Positions 25,501 through 35,543 of a stretch of DNA of 64,000 nucleotides are shown in pieces (the first letter of the stretch is position 1; each line of letters starts with the position of its first letter). Source of the stretch: Ahaetulla prasina (lineage: Eukaryota > Chordata > Lepidosauria > Squamata > Colubridae); the NCBI RefSeq assembly GCF_028640845.1, contig NC_080542.1, positions 13,843,901 through 13,907,900 on the forward strand, in the 5' to 3' direction. The notes below the pieces were generated by a model, which saw only the letters and a list, made by a program, of their open reading frames with translations, did no database searches and was not told the DNA's origin. The position numbers and the translations under genes are program-made.

Positions 25501-28500
25501 ATAGCGTCATTTTGAGGGTAGGAGTTGAAACAGTTTATGTCCTGGATGTGAGGGATCTGTAAATATTTTCACAGCCCTCTTTTTGATTCGTACAGTATAC
25601 AGGTCCTAAATGGAAGGAAGGTTGGTAGCAATTATTTTTTCTGCAGTTCTAATTATCCTCTGAAGTCTGTGTCTTTCTTGTTGGGTTGCAGAACCGAACC
25701 AGACAGTTATAGAGGTGCAAATGACAGACTCAATAATTCTTCTGTAGAACTGAATCAGCAGCTCCTTGGGCAGTTTAAGCTTACTGAGTTGGCGCAGAAA
25801 GAATATTCTTTGCTGTCCTTTTTTGATGATATTTTTGATGTTAGCTGTCCATTTTTGATCTTGCGATATGATAGAACATAGAAATTTAAAGGTTTCTACT
25901 GTTGATACTGTGTTGTCTAGTATTGTGAGAGGTGGAAGTATGGAAGGGTTTCTCCTAAAGTCTACCACCATTTCTACGGTTTTGAGTGTGTTCAGTTCCA
26001 GATTGTTTTGGTTGCACCACAAGGCTAGTCGTTCGACCTCTCGTCTATATGCGGATGCGTCATTGTCTCGAATGAGACTGATCACTGTTGTGTCATCTGC
26101 GAACTTCAGTAGTTTAACAGATGGATCGTTGGAGATGCAGTCATTGGTATACAGAGAGAAGAGAAGTGGGGAGAGCACACAGCCTTGGGGTGGCTCTGTG
26201 CTAATTGTACAGGTATTTGATGTGATCTTGCTTAGCTTCACCTGCTGCTTCCTGTTTGTTAGGAAGCTTGTGATCCACTTACAAGTCTGTTCCGGTACCT
26301 GTAGCTGGTTTAGCTTAGTTAGAAGAATGTCTGGAATGATGGTATTGAATGCTGAACTAAAGTCTACAAAAAGGACCCTTGAATAGGTCTTTGGAAACTC
26401 AAGATGTTGTAGGATGTAGTGCAGCATATTAACAGCATCATCTGTTGATCTATTTGCTCGGTATGCAAATTGCAAGGGGTCTAACAGCGGATCCGTGATG
26501 GTTTTCAAGTAGGAAAGCACTAGCCTTTCAAAGATTTTCATGACTACAGATGTTAAAGCAACTGGTCTGTAGTCATTCAGTTCCTTGATGGTGGGCTTCT
26601 TCGGCACTGGGATGATGGTAGAGCGTTTGAAGCAAGAAGGAACATAGCACATCTCGTGATTTATTGAAAATATGGGTGAAGATGGGGGCCAATTGGTCAG
26701 CACAGACTTTTAAGCAAGAAGGAGTTATCTTGTCTGGGCCTGGAGCTTTTCCTGGCTTTTGTCTGTGAAATAGGTCCTGCACTTCCTTTTCTGTGATCAC
26801 TAGGGGTTGTGAACCCAATATAATGGGGTCAGTTGTAGGAGTCTTGGCTGTTGTTGGTGTGTCAGAGATGGGTGTTTTGGAGATAGGTGGCTGTAGTTTA
26901 CTTTCAAATCTGCAGTAAAACTCATTCAGGTCATCTGCCAGTTGTTGATTACCTTCAGCCTGGGAAGGAGGTTTGCCATAGCCGGTGATATTTTTAAGAG
27001 TTTTCCACATGTTTGCAGGTTCATTTGCTGAAAATTGATTCTTTAGCTTTTCAGAGTAGCTTCTTTTTGCTGCTCTGATCTCCCTTGTTAGTGCATTTCT
27101 GGCCTGATTGTACAGCATTTTATCACCTTTTATGTAGGCTTCCTCTTTGGAATGTCGTACCTGCTTAAGTTTAGGTGTGAACCAAGGTTTGTTGTTACTG
27201 TATATTCGCAAGTTCCTTGTAGGTACACATATTTCTTCACAGAATCTGACATACGATGTTACAGTATCTGTGAGTTCATCCAGGTCTGGAGAGGTATCTT
27301 CAAAGATATTCCAATCAGTGCAGTCAAAGCATGCCTGCAGCTTTAATTCTGCCTCCTCTGTCCAGGTCTTCACTGATTTAATTGTTGGTTTTGTGGTTTT
27401 AAATCTTTGCCTGTAAGCAGGCACAAGGTGAATCAATGCAATGATCGGAGTGTCCTACAGCTGCACGTGGTAAAGACCGATAGGCATCTTTTAGTGTTGT
27501 GTAGCAGTGGTCTAGAGTATTCTTGCCTCTGATGGGACAATTGACATGCTGAAAGTATTTTGGTAGTTCTTTCCTTAAGTTTGCCTTGTTTAGATCTCCC
27601 AAAACAATGGCCAGTGAGTCAGGGTGTTTGGCTTCAGCCTCCATGATTTGGTCAGCTAGAGTTCGTAATGCCTTGTTTACACAGGCTTGTGGTGGGACAT
27701 AAACAGCAATTAGAAGAAATGAGGAAAATTCACGAGGCGAATAGTATGGTTTGCAGTTGATAATTAAAAAGTCTCTAAATTGTTGTCACAGAATTTGTAA
27801 ATTATTTTAAAATCTTGACACCAGTTGCTGTTAATATATAGGCATAAGCCTCCTCCTTTCTTTTTACCAGATGTTTCTGGAACCCTGTCTGATCGTTCAA
27901 TCTGAAACCCTGGAATGTTCAGGCTGCTATCTTCAATTGATTCATTTAACCAGGTTTCAGAGAAGCATAGGACTGCTGAATTGCAAAAATCAGAATAGTA
28001 TTTGTTTAAGAGGAGTATTTCATCCATCTTATTTGCAAGTGAGCGTATATTTGTTAGGAAAATTGAAGGCAGAGGAGTTTTAATGCGATTTCTTAGCCTG
28101 TTTAAGATCCCAGATCGTTTACCTCTCTTCCTTCGCTTCTGTTGTTTGGTTTTTTAAGTAATCCATGGCTCCGTGGGAATTGCCTCCTCCTGTGTTGGAA
28201 TCTCCTCCGTGTTTGTAAAGACAGGCAGGGGTGAGAAAGAAAGCTGCTCCTTAAAGAAATATTGCTTAATTTTTAGCAGATGGTCTCATGAGTAGGAAAT
28301 CCGTAGTGAGTCACAGAGAACAATTAAAAATAAAGAAACCATTAGAGAGCATTTCACCGAGGCAGCCTTCATCGGCGCCATCTTGGAAGGGTTCTAAGAG
28401 GCTAAAGTCACCCTGTAGGGGTGATGAAGAGTGGAGGGGTTCCTTGCAGGTCGCAGAAAGCAGTGGCTCTCCTGCATGATCAAGGGCTAATTCCCCCTCA

Positions 28501-31500
28501 TCCAATGATGAAGAGGAGAGGCAGCCATTATGGCTGCTGTTAAGCTGGGGCAGCTGAAGAAACAAAGACTGTGCGGTGTTGATGAACAGTGACTGGAACT
28601 GGGTGAGGTGACTTTTTTACATGAAACCTACCCTAAAGAAAATAAACTCTGGAAAAAGGACTCTTTGAAGAGTTTCTTTAAGCAGTGAACAATTACAGAG
28701 AGAAAAATCATAGACCCAAAAGAAAAGAAAATGATATTAAGAAGAGAGTGCAAAATCTTTAAGAATATAGAAATATTGGATCTCTAATTTTTATTGAAAA
28801 TAAGGCATTTTAAATCCTGGAATTACTTGTCAGAATTTTGATTATTTGTTTCAATTAATACAAATGAAACTTATTAGAATCTATGCAATGTTGAAGTTAA
28901 ATGGAACGCTCCATCTACTGGTGAATGTAAATGCATTTTTTCATTTTTTTAAATTCTGTATTAGTTTGGTAAGTTTCAATTTTCCATTTAATACAAGGTT
29001 TGCAAAAAACACCAAAATGAAATATGGAATTTTTGCTGGAGATATGAAAGGTGCTTTTTCAGGAGGAAACTGGACTTTCTTGTTTTTTCTTTGAAGATGT
29101 TTTGCTTCTTATCCAAGAACCTTTTTCAGCTCTGACAAGATAGTGGGGAATGGAAAGATTTATATTCCTTGCAGACGGCTGGAGAGTTTACTGGAAACTT
29201 TGTCTATCTAGCTACCTAACTAATAATGACAATTCCAGTACAGTAATATTTTTGCAAAAAATTGAGAATTTAAAAGGCTTTCTTTAAATTATTGAAATAA
29301 CCTGCAGAAACTTTGTTCTTAAAATCTATTTCAAATATTTCTTTTATTTTTTAAAATTTGTTTGCAACCCATCTCACCGCAAGGCAACTTTGGATGGCAT
29401 AAAACATTAAAATAATATCTCAGGGGCTGCCACAGAGAAGAGGGAGTCAAGCTATTCTCCAAAGCCCCTGAGGGTAGGACAAGAAGCAATGGATGGAAAC
29501 TAATCAAGGAGAGGAGCAACTTGGAACTAAGGAGAAATGTCCTGACAGAATAAACAATCAGTGGAACAACTTGCCTTCAGAAGTTGTAAATGTTCCAACA
29601 CTGGAAGTTTTTAAGAAGAGATTAGATAACCATTTGTCTGAAGTCGTGTAGGGTTTCCTGCCTAAGCTGGGGATTGGTCTAGAAGATCTCCAATGTCCCG
29701 TCCAACTCTGTTATTCTGTTCTGTTCTATTCTGTTCTGTTCTATTCTATTCTATTTATTGGGAATGATCAATCGATTAATGTAATAGGTATGAAATAAGA
29801 AGCAGTTGAATATTCAGTAGGGAATATACACCAGGAGTAGAACTGGAAATTGCAACACCAATGTTGGGATTAAATATGAAGAGTTTATATATGTATAATT
29901 GATAAAAAAATAATTTGCCAAAGATACATTCTTTCTGTGAATTCTGATTTTATTTATGAACAGGCATTACCTCTTTCCATCTGTAACAAAGAGTGTCCTC
30001 TTGGCCATAGCAAAATGAAAGTGGAAGGAAAATTATCCTGCTGCTATGACTGCAAAATATGCCCAGAAGGAAAGATAGCAGATCAGTTGGGTAAGCAAAG
30101 GATTATTTTAAATGTATCAATGATATAATAAATATAAATGGGGGGTTATTTTTAATAAATAAATATTTTTAATAAATATGGTGATTGAAAATATTGCGCT
30201 TGACATCATAGTGAAACATTTGATTTTTTTTTTATACTTCGGTGAACTATTTGGTTCACTGAAGAAATTTATTTTCTTTAACTCTGGAATATTTTTTGGG
30301 ATGTCAATACCTAAATATTTCATACTATCTACTATTTTTAATTTCAATTTTCCTTTCAATACATCTACTTCTTCTTAATTTGGTTATATAACATCATTTC
30401 TGATTTTTCAAAGTTTATTTGTAATCTCCACTATATTTCCCAAATTTGTTCAGGTGTAAATATATAATTACTACGGGATTTTGAAACAGTGGTGAAATCT
30501 GAACCAATTTACTCCTGGTTTGCCATGTGCGTGCACATGAGCAGTGCTGAGCACACACCAAATGTGAGATGTGCACCCACATGCAATGCATGCCAAAAGG
30601 AGGCATGGCGTAAGTAGAACAGTGCATGTGTGTGTGGGGAGGGGTAATCAGCTGTTGCATGCAATCTTTCTTTTACTTTTAAAAGCATTTTTTACAACCT
30701 ATTCGACCAAATAGATTGTAAAAAATAGGTTGTAAAAATGCTTTTAAAAGGAACAAAACAGCTCTGATCATCGTGCAGCTCAGCTGTGATCATCAGAGCC
30801 TCTTTTTTTACCTTTAAAAGCATTTTTTAAAAGAAGCGGCAGGTGGACAAGTGGGAGACTGAGTTATTGGGTGGGCATGGATGAGTGGGGCAGGGATTTT
30901 TGCTGCCGGTTCTCTGAACCACCTGCTGCCATTGTTACTGGATTGGCTGATCCAGTCCAAACCGGGAGCATTTCACCCCTGTTTTGAAATGTTAATGATG
31001 TATCATCTGCAAATAAATTTATTTTATTTCAATTTATTTCAATGAACGTTCCCTAATTGGATTTGCCAAAACCTCTATCAATAATGCAAATGAAAGTGGA
31101 AATGAAGAGCAATCCTGTCTCATTCCCTGGCTTAAAGTTATTGGCTCTGTAACACCATCATTTATAACTATTCTTGCATTATTCTCTGAATAAAGTTGAT
31201 TTATCACTTTTCTATTTTTCCCCCAATCCCTAACCTCTATTAATATCTATACATCTCTATAAATATTATAGTATATATACACACACACACACATGAAGAT
31301 CGTTTTTTAAAATATATTTCTTCTTCTATAACAACTAAGATACATACAATATATTTCAATTGTGCTCTTATGCCCTCCAACACAACATATATTCTTGACT
31401 AGGTTTATTCCCTTTGCCTTCCACCAACACTGTTTTTATAAAATCCCCCCTCCATATTTCATTATAATTGTTTAATAAATTTAATTTCTGTTGTTAATTT

Positions 31501-33702
31501 ATGATTTGTTGCCATACTCCAAATTTCATTTGGATATTTCTTTGAATATCCCAATTTTGTCCCCAATATTTAGCCATCACTAATCTAGCTGCCAATATTG
31601 CTGTAAAAATCTTAGTATCTTGATTAATAAGGGATATTGGTCTATATGATCCTGGGTTTGTATGATCTTTATCTGGTTTCGCTATCAGTATTGTCAAAGA
31701 TTTCTTCCAGGAACTTGGAATATTTTCCCCTTCCATTATTTTATTAAACATTCTCTTCCTCTTCAGCACCAATGATTCTTTAAATTTTTTATAATATTCT
31801 ATGCTTAGTCCATCTAACCCTGGTGCCTTCCCTATTGCAAAGTATTAATAACTTCAATACTTCCTTTTCTTCTATTTGTGATTCCATTAGTTCTTTATCG
31901 TATTCTTGAATTTTATAATTTAAATTCTTAAAATTGATTTTTTTTTCATACTTCAGCGAGCTATTTTATGATAAAACCAATTAGTTCATTCTAAGTTTGA
32001 GCAACAGAAGATTTGAATTATTCCTTCTTCTGTTTCCTTGAAAAATTATGAACAGTTTTTTTCCAGAAACCTTTGTCAATACTTTTTGGAAATAAAGATA
32101 ATTTTGCTTTGGTAATGTTTCCATAATTTTTACAAGATTTTACTTCCTATTTTACCCAAATGGGTGATTGATTGATTGATTGATTGATTGATTCTGGAAT
32201 GTATATGGGTGCCTATCTCATATAATAAACCTTGGTGGCCCTTGCCACCACATCCCAGATAAATCAGGCTCCTGAGTCAACCTCCATTCTAGCCTAATTC
32301 TTTATGTGAACAACAATCCTGCAAAAAGGTTAAAGGATAGGGAACCCAAGTAATTCAGATGGAAGAGTATTGGAAAAGGCTAGACCCTATAGACCAGATA
32401 GAACTCTGAACTCCCCAATGGCAACAGTTAACACAAAAGATCTGGAACATGCCTACATGTCAGACTTATTGAGAAAGACAGATACCATTAAAGAAAGGTG
32501 GTCTCACCTATAATTTGACCCAATGACATCCAGGGTGATGATAATCAGAAAATTGAATTGCATACAGTACACAACTAGGAGCCAATCAAGCTCATGCAGA
32601 GTAATAGAACTAGGTGAGTTAAGTGTATGTCCACTGCAATGCAAACCAGTTTTGCTTTTGAAATGGTCTTTAAGGGCAGCACCATATTAAGGTCATTCCA
32701 GTAATCAAATTGGAATCTCGTTAAGTCTACAGAATTCTGTATAAAATTGAAATATATTGAATATGAAATGATGAGATAATGTTTCTATGAATGGTTTCTT
32801 TTTCAGACTTGGATGACTGTTTCCCTTGTCCAGAGGATCAATATCCAAACAAGGATAAAGATAGTTGCCTCCCAAAAAGTGTAATTTATTTAACTTATCA
32901 AGAACCTTTGGGGATTTCATTGGCGGTGATTGGAGTCTCCTTTTCTGTCATCTCAGCTGTGGTGCTCGGGATATTCATTCAACATCAGGACACACCTATT
33001 GTGAAAGCCAATAATAGGAACCTCACTTATAGCCTTCTTGCTGCTCTCCTGCTCTCTTTCCTTTGCAGTTTACTCTTCATTGGGCAACCTAATCAAGTGA
33101 AATGTGTCTTGCGACAAACTGCTTTTGGTGTCCTCTTCTCTGTAGCTCTTTCATGTATACTGGGGAAAACAATCATAGTGGTCCTTGCTTTCATGGCCAC
33201 CAAGCCCGGATCCAAAATGAGGAAATGGGTGGGGGAAAGGCTGGCTATCTCTATTGTCCTATCTTGCTCCTTGACACAATTCTGCTTTTGTGTGGTGTGG
33301 CTCACAATTTCTCCCCCCTTCCCAGATTCTGACATGCATTCCATGGCTGAAGAAATTATCCAGGAATGTAATGAAGGTTCCACCACAATGTTTTATGTTG
33401 TCCTTGGCTTTTTGGGGTTCTTGACTGCTGTCAGTTTCACTGTGGCCTTCCTAGCTAGGAATTTGCCCGACACCTTTAATGAAGCCAAATTTATCACCTT
33501 CAGCATGTTGGTCTTTTGCAGTGTCTGGGTGTCATTTGTTCCCACCTATTTGAGCACCAAGGGAAAATACATGGTGGCTGTGGAAATCTTCTCCATTTTG
33601 GCTTCAGCAGCTGGATTACTGCTCTGCATATTTCCACCCAAATGCTATATCATTATTCTGAGACCTAATCTGAATAAGAAGGAACAACTAATGAAAAAAT
33701 GA
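19353..33702 (+). CDS. V2R gene A: complete vomeronasal type-2 receptor, six exons
   Basis: Predicted join: 19353-19594, 20714-21005, 21227-22084, 23527-23754, 29964-30090, 32807-33702 (242+292+858+228+127+896 nt, 880 codons plus stop), with every junction in phase and GT/AG bounded. Order: signal peptide, ANF-type bilobed ligand-binding domain (residues about 25-535), nine-cysteine-type linker (about 541-583), seven-helix family C domain (about 595-865). In this family the receptor sits in dendritic membranes of vomeronasal sensory neurons and couples to Go; that is family knowledge, not visible here. Neighbours are inverted paralogue C upstream and tandem duplicate B downstream. Intron 4 (6.2 kb) holds a 3.3-kb CR1 absent from B; intron 3 holds an A-only SINE. 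I see no stop or frameshift in any exon. NCBI-style naming would be vomeronasal type-2 receptor 26-like or similar; orthology was not tested. Confidence 0.9.
20195..20540 (-). mobile_element. Old CR1 LINE 3' fragment (gene A intron 1 copy)
   Basis: Orthologous copy of the fragment in gene C intron 1; antisense to gene A. Confidence 0.7.
20714..21005 (+). CDS. V2R gene A exon 2
   Basis: The acceptor is tctttccacaaag|gtttatc and the donor ccccag|gtgaga. The 97 full codons encode [20 protein letters not shown] through AVIGGP to NYKFPQ, the first-lobe core of V2R ligand-binding domains. The pyrimidine tract is better than in gene B, which lost part of the CTTT run. Confidence 0.9.
21227..22084 (+). 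CDS. V2R gene A exon 3 (main ligand-binding exon)
   Basis: The exon has 286 codons between catttag|atcaca and ggcaa|gtaatg. It starts [10 protein letters not shown], includes [11 protein letters not shown] and [10 protein letters not shown], and ends QSPWQ. It carries the ligand-cleft portion of both lobes. It differs from gene B at roughly 40 of 286 residues by eye, far more than exon 6 does. The frame stays open past the donor until 22207, but exon 4 homology at 23527 shows the donor at 22085 is the expected splice site. Confidence 0.92.
22341..22670 (-). mobile_element. tRNA-type SINE with L2-like 3' tail in gene A intron 3
   Basis: On the minus strand: a B-box-like gcaggttcaagtcccacc, a core with gaggacccagattgttgggg, and a 3' tail ccgccctgagtcttcggaga ending in A-rich sequence. 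Gene B has the empty site near 46,800. About 80 bp at 22,588-22,668 contain four copies of a ttgcgccacca unit, a local expansion at the 5' end. Confidence 0.78.
23527..23754 (+). CDS. V2R gene A exon 4
   Basis: The exon has 76 codons, starting [20 protein letters not shown] after ctttag and ending IFNQ before gtgtgt, phase 0 on both sides. SFNNSAGE...F...GEL...DILNW is the standard end of the V2R ligand-binding domain. It differs from gene B at six residues. Confidence 0.92.
23812..23943. mobile_element. 132-bp MITE in gene A intron 4
   Basis: Ends cagggatgtcaaac and gtttgatacctg, flanked by tggaataaat on both sides. Same element in B at 47,941-48,072. Confidence 0.72.
23985..24300. repeat. 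Dispersed MITE-like repeat in gene A intron 4
   Basis: Internally repetitive variants of ttcacttaacaactgtggtg and gcaactgtgttactaactta, a pattern common in squamate non-coding DNA. The B copy is at about 48,113-48,430. Termini not delimited. Confidence 0.5.
24518..24908. mobile_element. TA-flanked inverted-repeat element in gene A intron 4
   Basis: Ends ccatactttttggagtataa and, in reverse complement, ccatatttttcggactataa, flanked by TA on both sides. B copy at 48,648-49,054. The TA duplication is the Tc1/mariner pattern; no transposase is present. Confidence 0.7.
25103..25162 (-). repeat. (AATAG)n microsatellite, CR1 tail
   Basis: Twelve consecutive AATAG units forming the 3' tail of the antisense CR1. 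Confidence 0.95.
25103..28397 (-). mobile_element. Near-full-length CR1-group LINE (snake AATAG-tailed family) in gene A intron 4
   Basis: The insertion is 3.3 kb, defined exactly by the empty site in gene B (49,248/49,249). Minus-strand ORF pieces: endonuclease (28027-27764 [10 protein letters not shown]; 27644-27399 GDLN, LDHCYTT, GHSDHC), then 27436-26573 and 26703-25606 with [55 protein letters not shown]. At least three frame breaks, so it is inactive. The 5' end has agatggcgccgatg. The 3' end is taataaa-like ttggccaataaaaattctat followed by (ATTCT)n. TSD absent or at most 2 bp, usual for CR1. Antisense to gene A. Confidence 0.88.
29418..29757 (+). mobile_element. CR1 3' end in gene A intron 4
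   Basis: ctcaggggctgccacagaga to ccgtccaactctgttattct and a 45-bp TTCTG/TTCTA tail. In gene B the same CR1 is longer (50,730-51,295); A has lost about 565 bp between aataat and ctcagg. Confidence 0.78.
29964..30090 (+). CDS. V2R gene A exon 5 (cysteine-rich linker)
   Basis: The exon is 127 nt, starting [15 protein letters not shown] and ending ADQL plus one base before gtaagc. It is too short to stand out as an ORF on its own. Cysteine spacing (C-x3-[13 protein letters not shown]) matches the NCD3G linker of family C GPCRs, which couples closure of the ligand domain to the membrane domain. Phase 1 at the donor fits the phase of exon 6. Confidence 0.92.
30180..31990 (-). mobile_element. L1 ORF2 fragment in gene A intron 5, interrupted by a hAT MITE
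   Basis: The minus-strand piece at 31772-31494 reads [20 protein letters not shown] and [15 protein letters not shown] (L1 RT). Further along, [10 protein letters not shown] at about 31,010-30,990 is interrupted by the MITE and resumes [20 protein letters not shown] at about 30,478-30,420, then KYLGIDI at 30,310-ish. Degraded, shared with gene B. Confidence 0.78.
30487..30981. mobile_element. hAT MITE inside L1, gene A intron 5
   Basis: Termini cagtggtgaaatc and gcatttcacccctg; TSD ttttgaaa at 30479-30486 and 30982-30989. Carries the empty site (about 30,660, gttgcatgcaatc) of the LTR element found in gene B. Confidence 0.85.
32160..32192 (+). repeat. (GATT)n microsatellite, gene A intron 5
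   Basis: Seven GATT units; five to six at the matching site in gene B (about 58,376-58,399). Confidence 0.9.
32807..33702 (+). CDS. V2R gene A exon 6 (seven-transmembrane domain, terminal exon)
   Basis: The exon follows tttttcag|acttgg. The split codon gives Asp, then [18 protein letters not shown], the last linker cysteines, then seven hydrophobic segments starting at [14 protein letters not shown] and ending [20 protein letters not shown]. It stops TGA at 33700-33702. The upstream in-frame ATG at 32791 is intronic. It is 4 residues different from gene B and about 1% different in DNA by eye. Confidence 0.94.
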
Positions 33703-33742
33703 AACTGATTTTAACACCACACCCTTTGAAAAATTCTAATTA

Positions 33743-34245
33743 CCATATTTTTTGGAGTATAAGATGCACTTCCACCCCAAAAGAGGGTGAAAATTTGGGC
33801 GCGTTTTATACACCAAATGTTGCCCCATTCACCCATTGACCCCACCATTTGGCCTCTGCCTCCCAGCAATTTATCACCTTGCAGCAAGCAACAAACTGCA
33901 AACAGCCCGTTTCAGCTTCAGCACAGACTGATTAGCACAAACAGTTGATTGTCAGTTTGATCAGCCTCCTCACCCTCAGCTGTTTCTGGCTGCAGGGATT
34001 GCGATTGCCTATTGCTGTTTGCTGCAAGGAGGTAAATTGGTGGTAGGCAGAGGCAGATTTTTTTTTTTTTTTGTGCTAATCAGGCTGTGCTGAAAACAAA
34101 AATGAAACTGAAGCAGGCTGTTTGCTTTTTGCTCCAATGAGGCAAATTGCTGGGAGGCAGAGGGAGATTTTTTTTCTTGTTTTCCTCCCCAAGAAAGGAA
34201 GGTGCGTTTTATAGTCCAGAGCATCTTATTCTCCAAAAAATATGG
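33743..34245. mobile_element. 503-bp TA-flanked inverted-repeat element downstream of gene A
   Basis: Starts ccatattttttggagtataa and ends with ttattctccaaaaaatatgg, flanked by TA (33741-33742, 34246-34247). Gene B copy at 59,969-61,352 is split by a CR1. Same superfamily as 24,518-24,908. Confidence 0.75.
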
Positions 34246-34379
34246 TAGTTGCTTTCAAGATATAGGTTTTTCTCCCCCAATTTGAGGTTTGGCCTTTTTC
34301 CTTCCATCGCTACATCAATAGGATATACAAAGCAATAATTCTGAGAAGTTCACTTCACAATCTTTAAAAAAGACCCCTT

Positions 34380-34868
34380 AATCACTTAATCACGAGTCAA
34401 AAAGAGGGCTTTGAAAATATCTACAGCCCTCTCACACCATGGATATAAATTGTTTCATCTTCTGCCCTCAAAATGACACTATAGGGCACTGCACACCAGA
34501 ACAACTAGACACAAGAACAGTTTTTCCCCGAATGCCATTATTCTGCTTAACAACTAATTCCCACAACACTGTCAAATAATTTACTAACACTGTATTACTG
34601 TTATTCTTCTCTTCCTTCCTAGTATCTATCTCTTCCCATTGATGTCTATAACCATGTTGCTTGTATCTTTCAATTTATATTGTTTTTATTTGTTTCCTAT
34701 TACGATTTGATAGCTTATTAGTAACCTTGACTCTCACTGTGTTGTATCTTTTTATTCTTGATGAATTCTAGTTTATTCTCCTTATGTACACTGAGAGCCT
34801 ATGCACCAAAGACAAATTCCTTGTGTGCCCAGTCACACTTGGCCAATAAAAAATTCTATTCTATTCTA
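34380..34868 (+). mobile_element. CR1 3' end downstream of gene A
   Basis: gcactgcacaccagaacaac, gtacactgagagcctatgca and ttggccaataaaaaattcta followed by an ATTCT tail. Gene B has a shorter copy after a deletion of about 330 bp. Confidence 0.8.
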
Positions 34869-35543
34869 TTATTTTGGGTTAAGCTTGATCTTAAAGGCCA
34901 TAATTGTGGACATCCAACTCATTGTTCCATTGATCTGTGTGCACGTTTTTAAAAATGCATTTGAGATTTGGTGTGATTTGCAGTGATATATTGTCCTGGA
35001 AGCTATTAGATTCATCTTAGTTAAGTGTGTTCCTGGATGGGTTCACAATATTGGGGTCAGAGGGGGAGGGAGGCTCCTATGGAATCCTACCATTATGATA
35101 ATTATTATTTACTTTATGATGAGAACATGGCATAAGAGCAGTAAACATATACAGTCAAGCCATGTATTTATATACAAAACATATATGGGGTATCACAGTG
35201 GCTTCATAATTAGGTGTCCAAATCAGCTATCCAGGCAATCAACTCTGGTGTTGCTTTTTGCAGGTCTTCTAGGAACTAGAAAATGCACTTTGTGGGTAAT
35301 CTTACACAATATGTTTAAAAGTTTACATTAAAGTTTGCAATACTTTACATCTTCTGGTATCATTTCTATTCTGGTGAATAGGCAAAATCCTGATGTAATT
35401 GATATTCCAGGGACAGGATGGAGTAGACATTAATAATAGACAACCTATTAAGACAATTACAATTGCATATTTAAAGGAAATACCAAAGAAAAATAACTAA
35501 AAATCAGAAGGTGAAAAAGGAATCTTAGCAAACTGCAGGTAAA
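34869..35543. other. Gene A 3' flank without recognised gene
   Basis: Collinear with 61,643-62,306 downstream of gene B; short ORFs only, no family recognised. Confidence 0.6.

Noticed and set aside
32791..32806. ATG at 32791 (and 59016) as the start of a stand-alone 7TM protein
   Set aside because: These bases are intron; a strong tttttcag acceptor and the exon 5 phase show exon 6 begins at 32807 (59032).
33093..33386. Antisense ORFs over exon 6 (also 59318-59611)
   Set aside because: Shadow frames of the transmembrane exon; duplicated only because the exon is.
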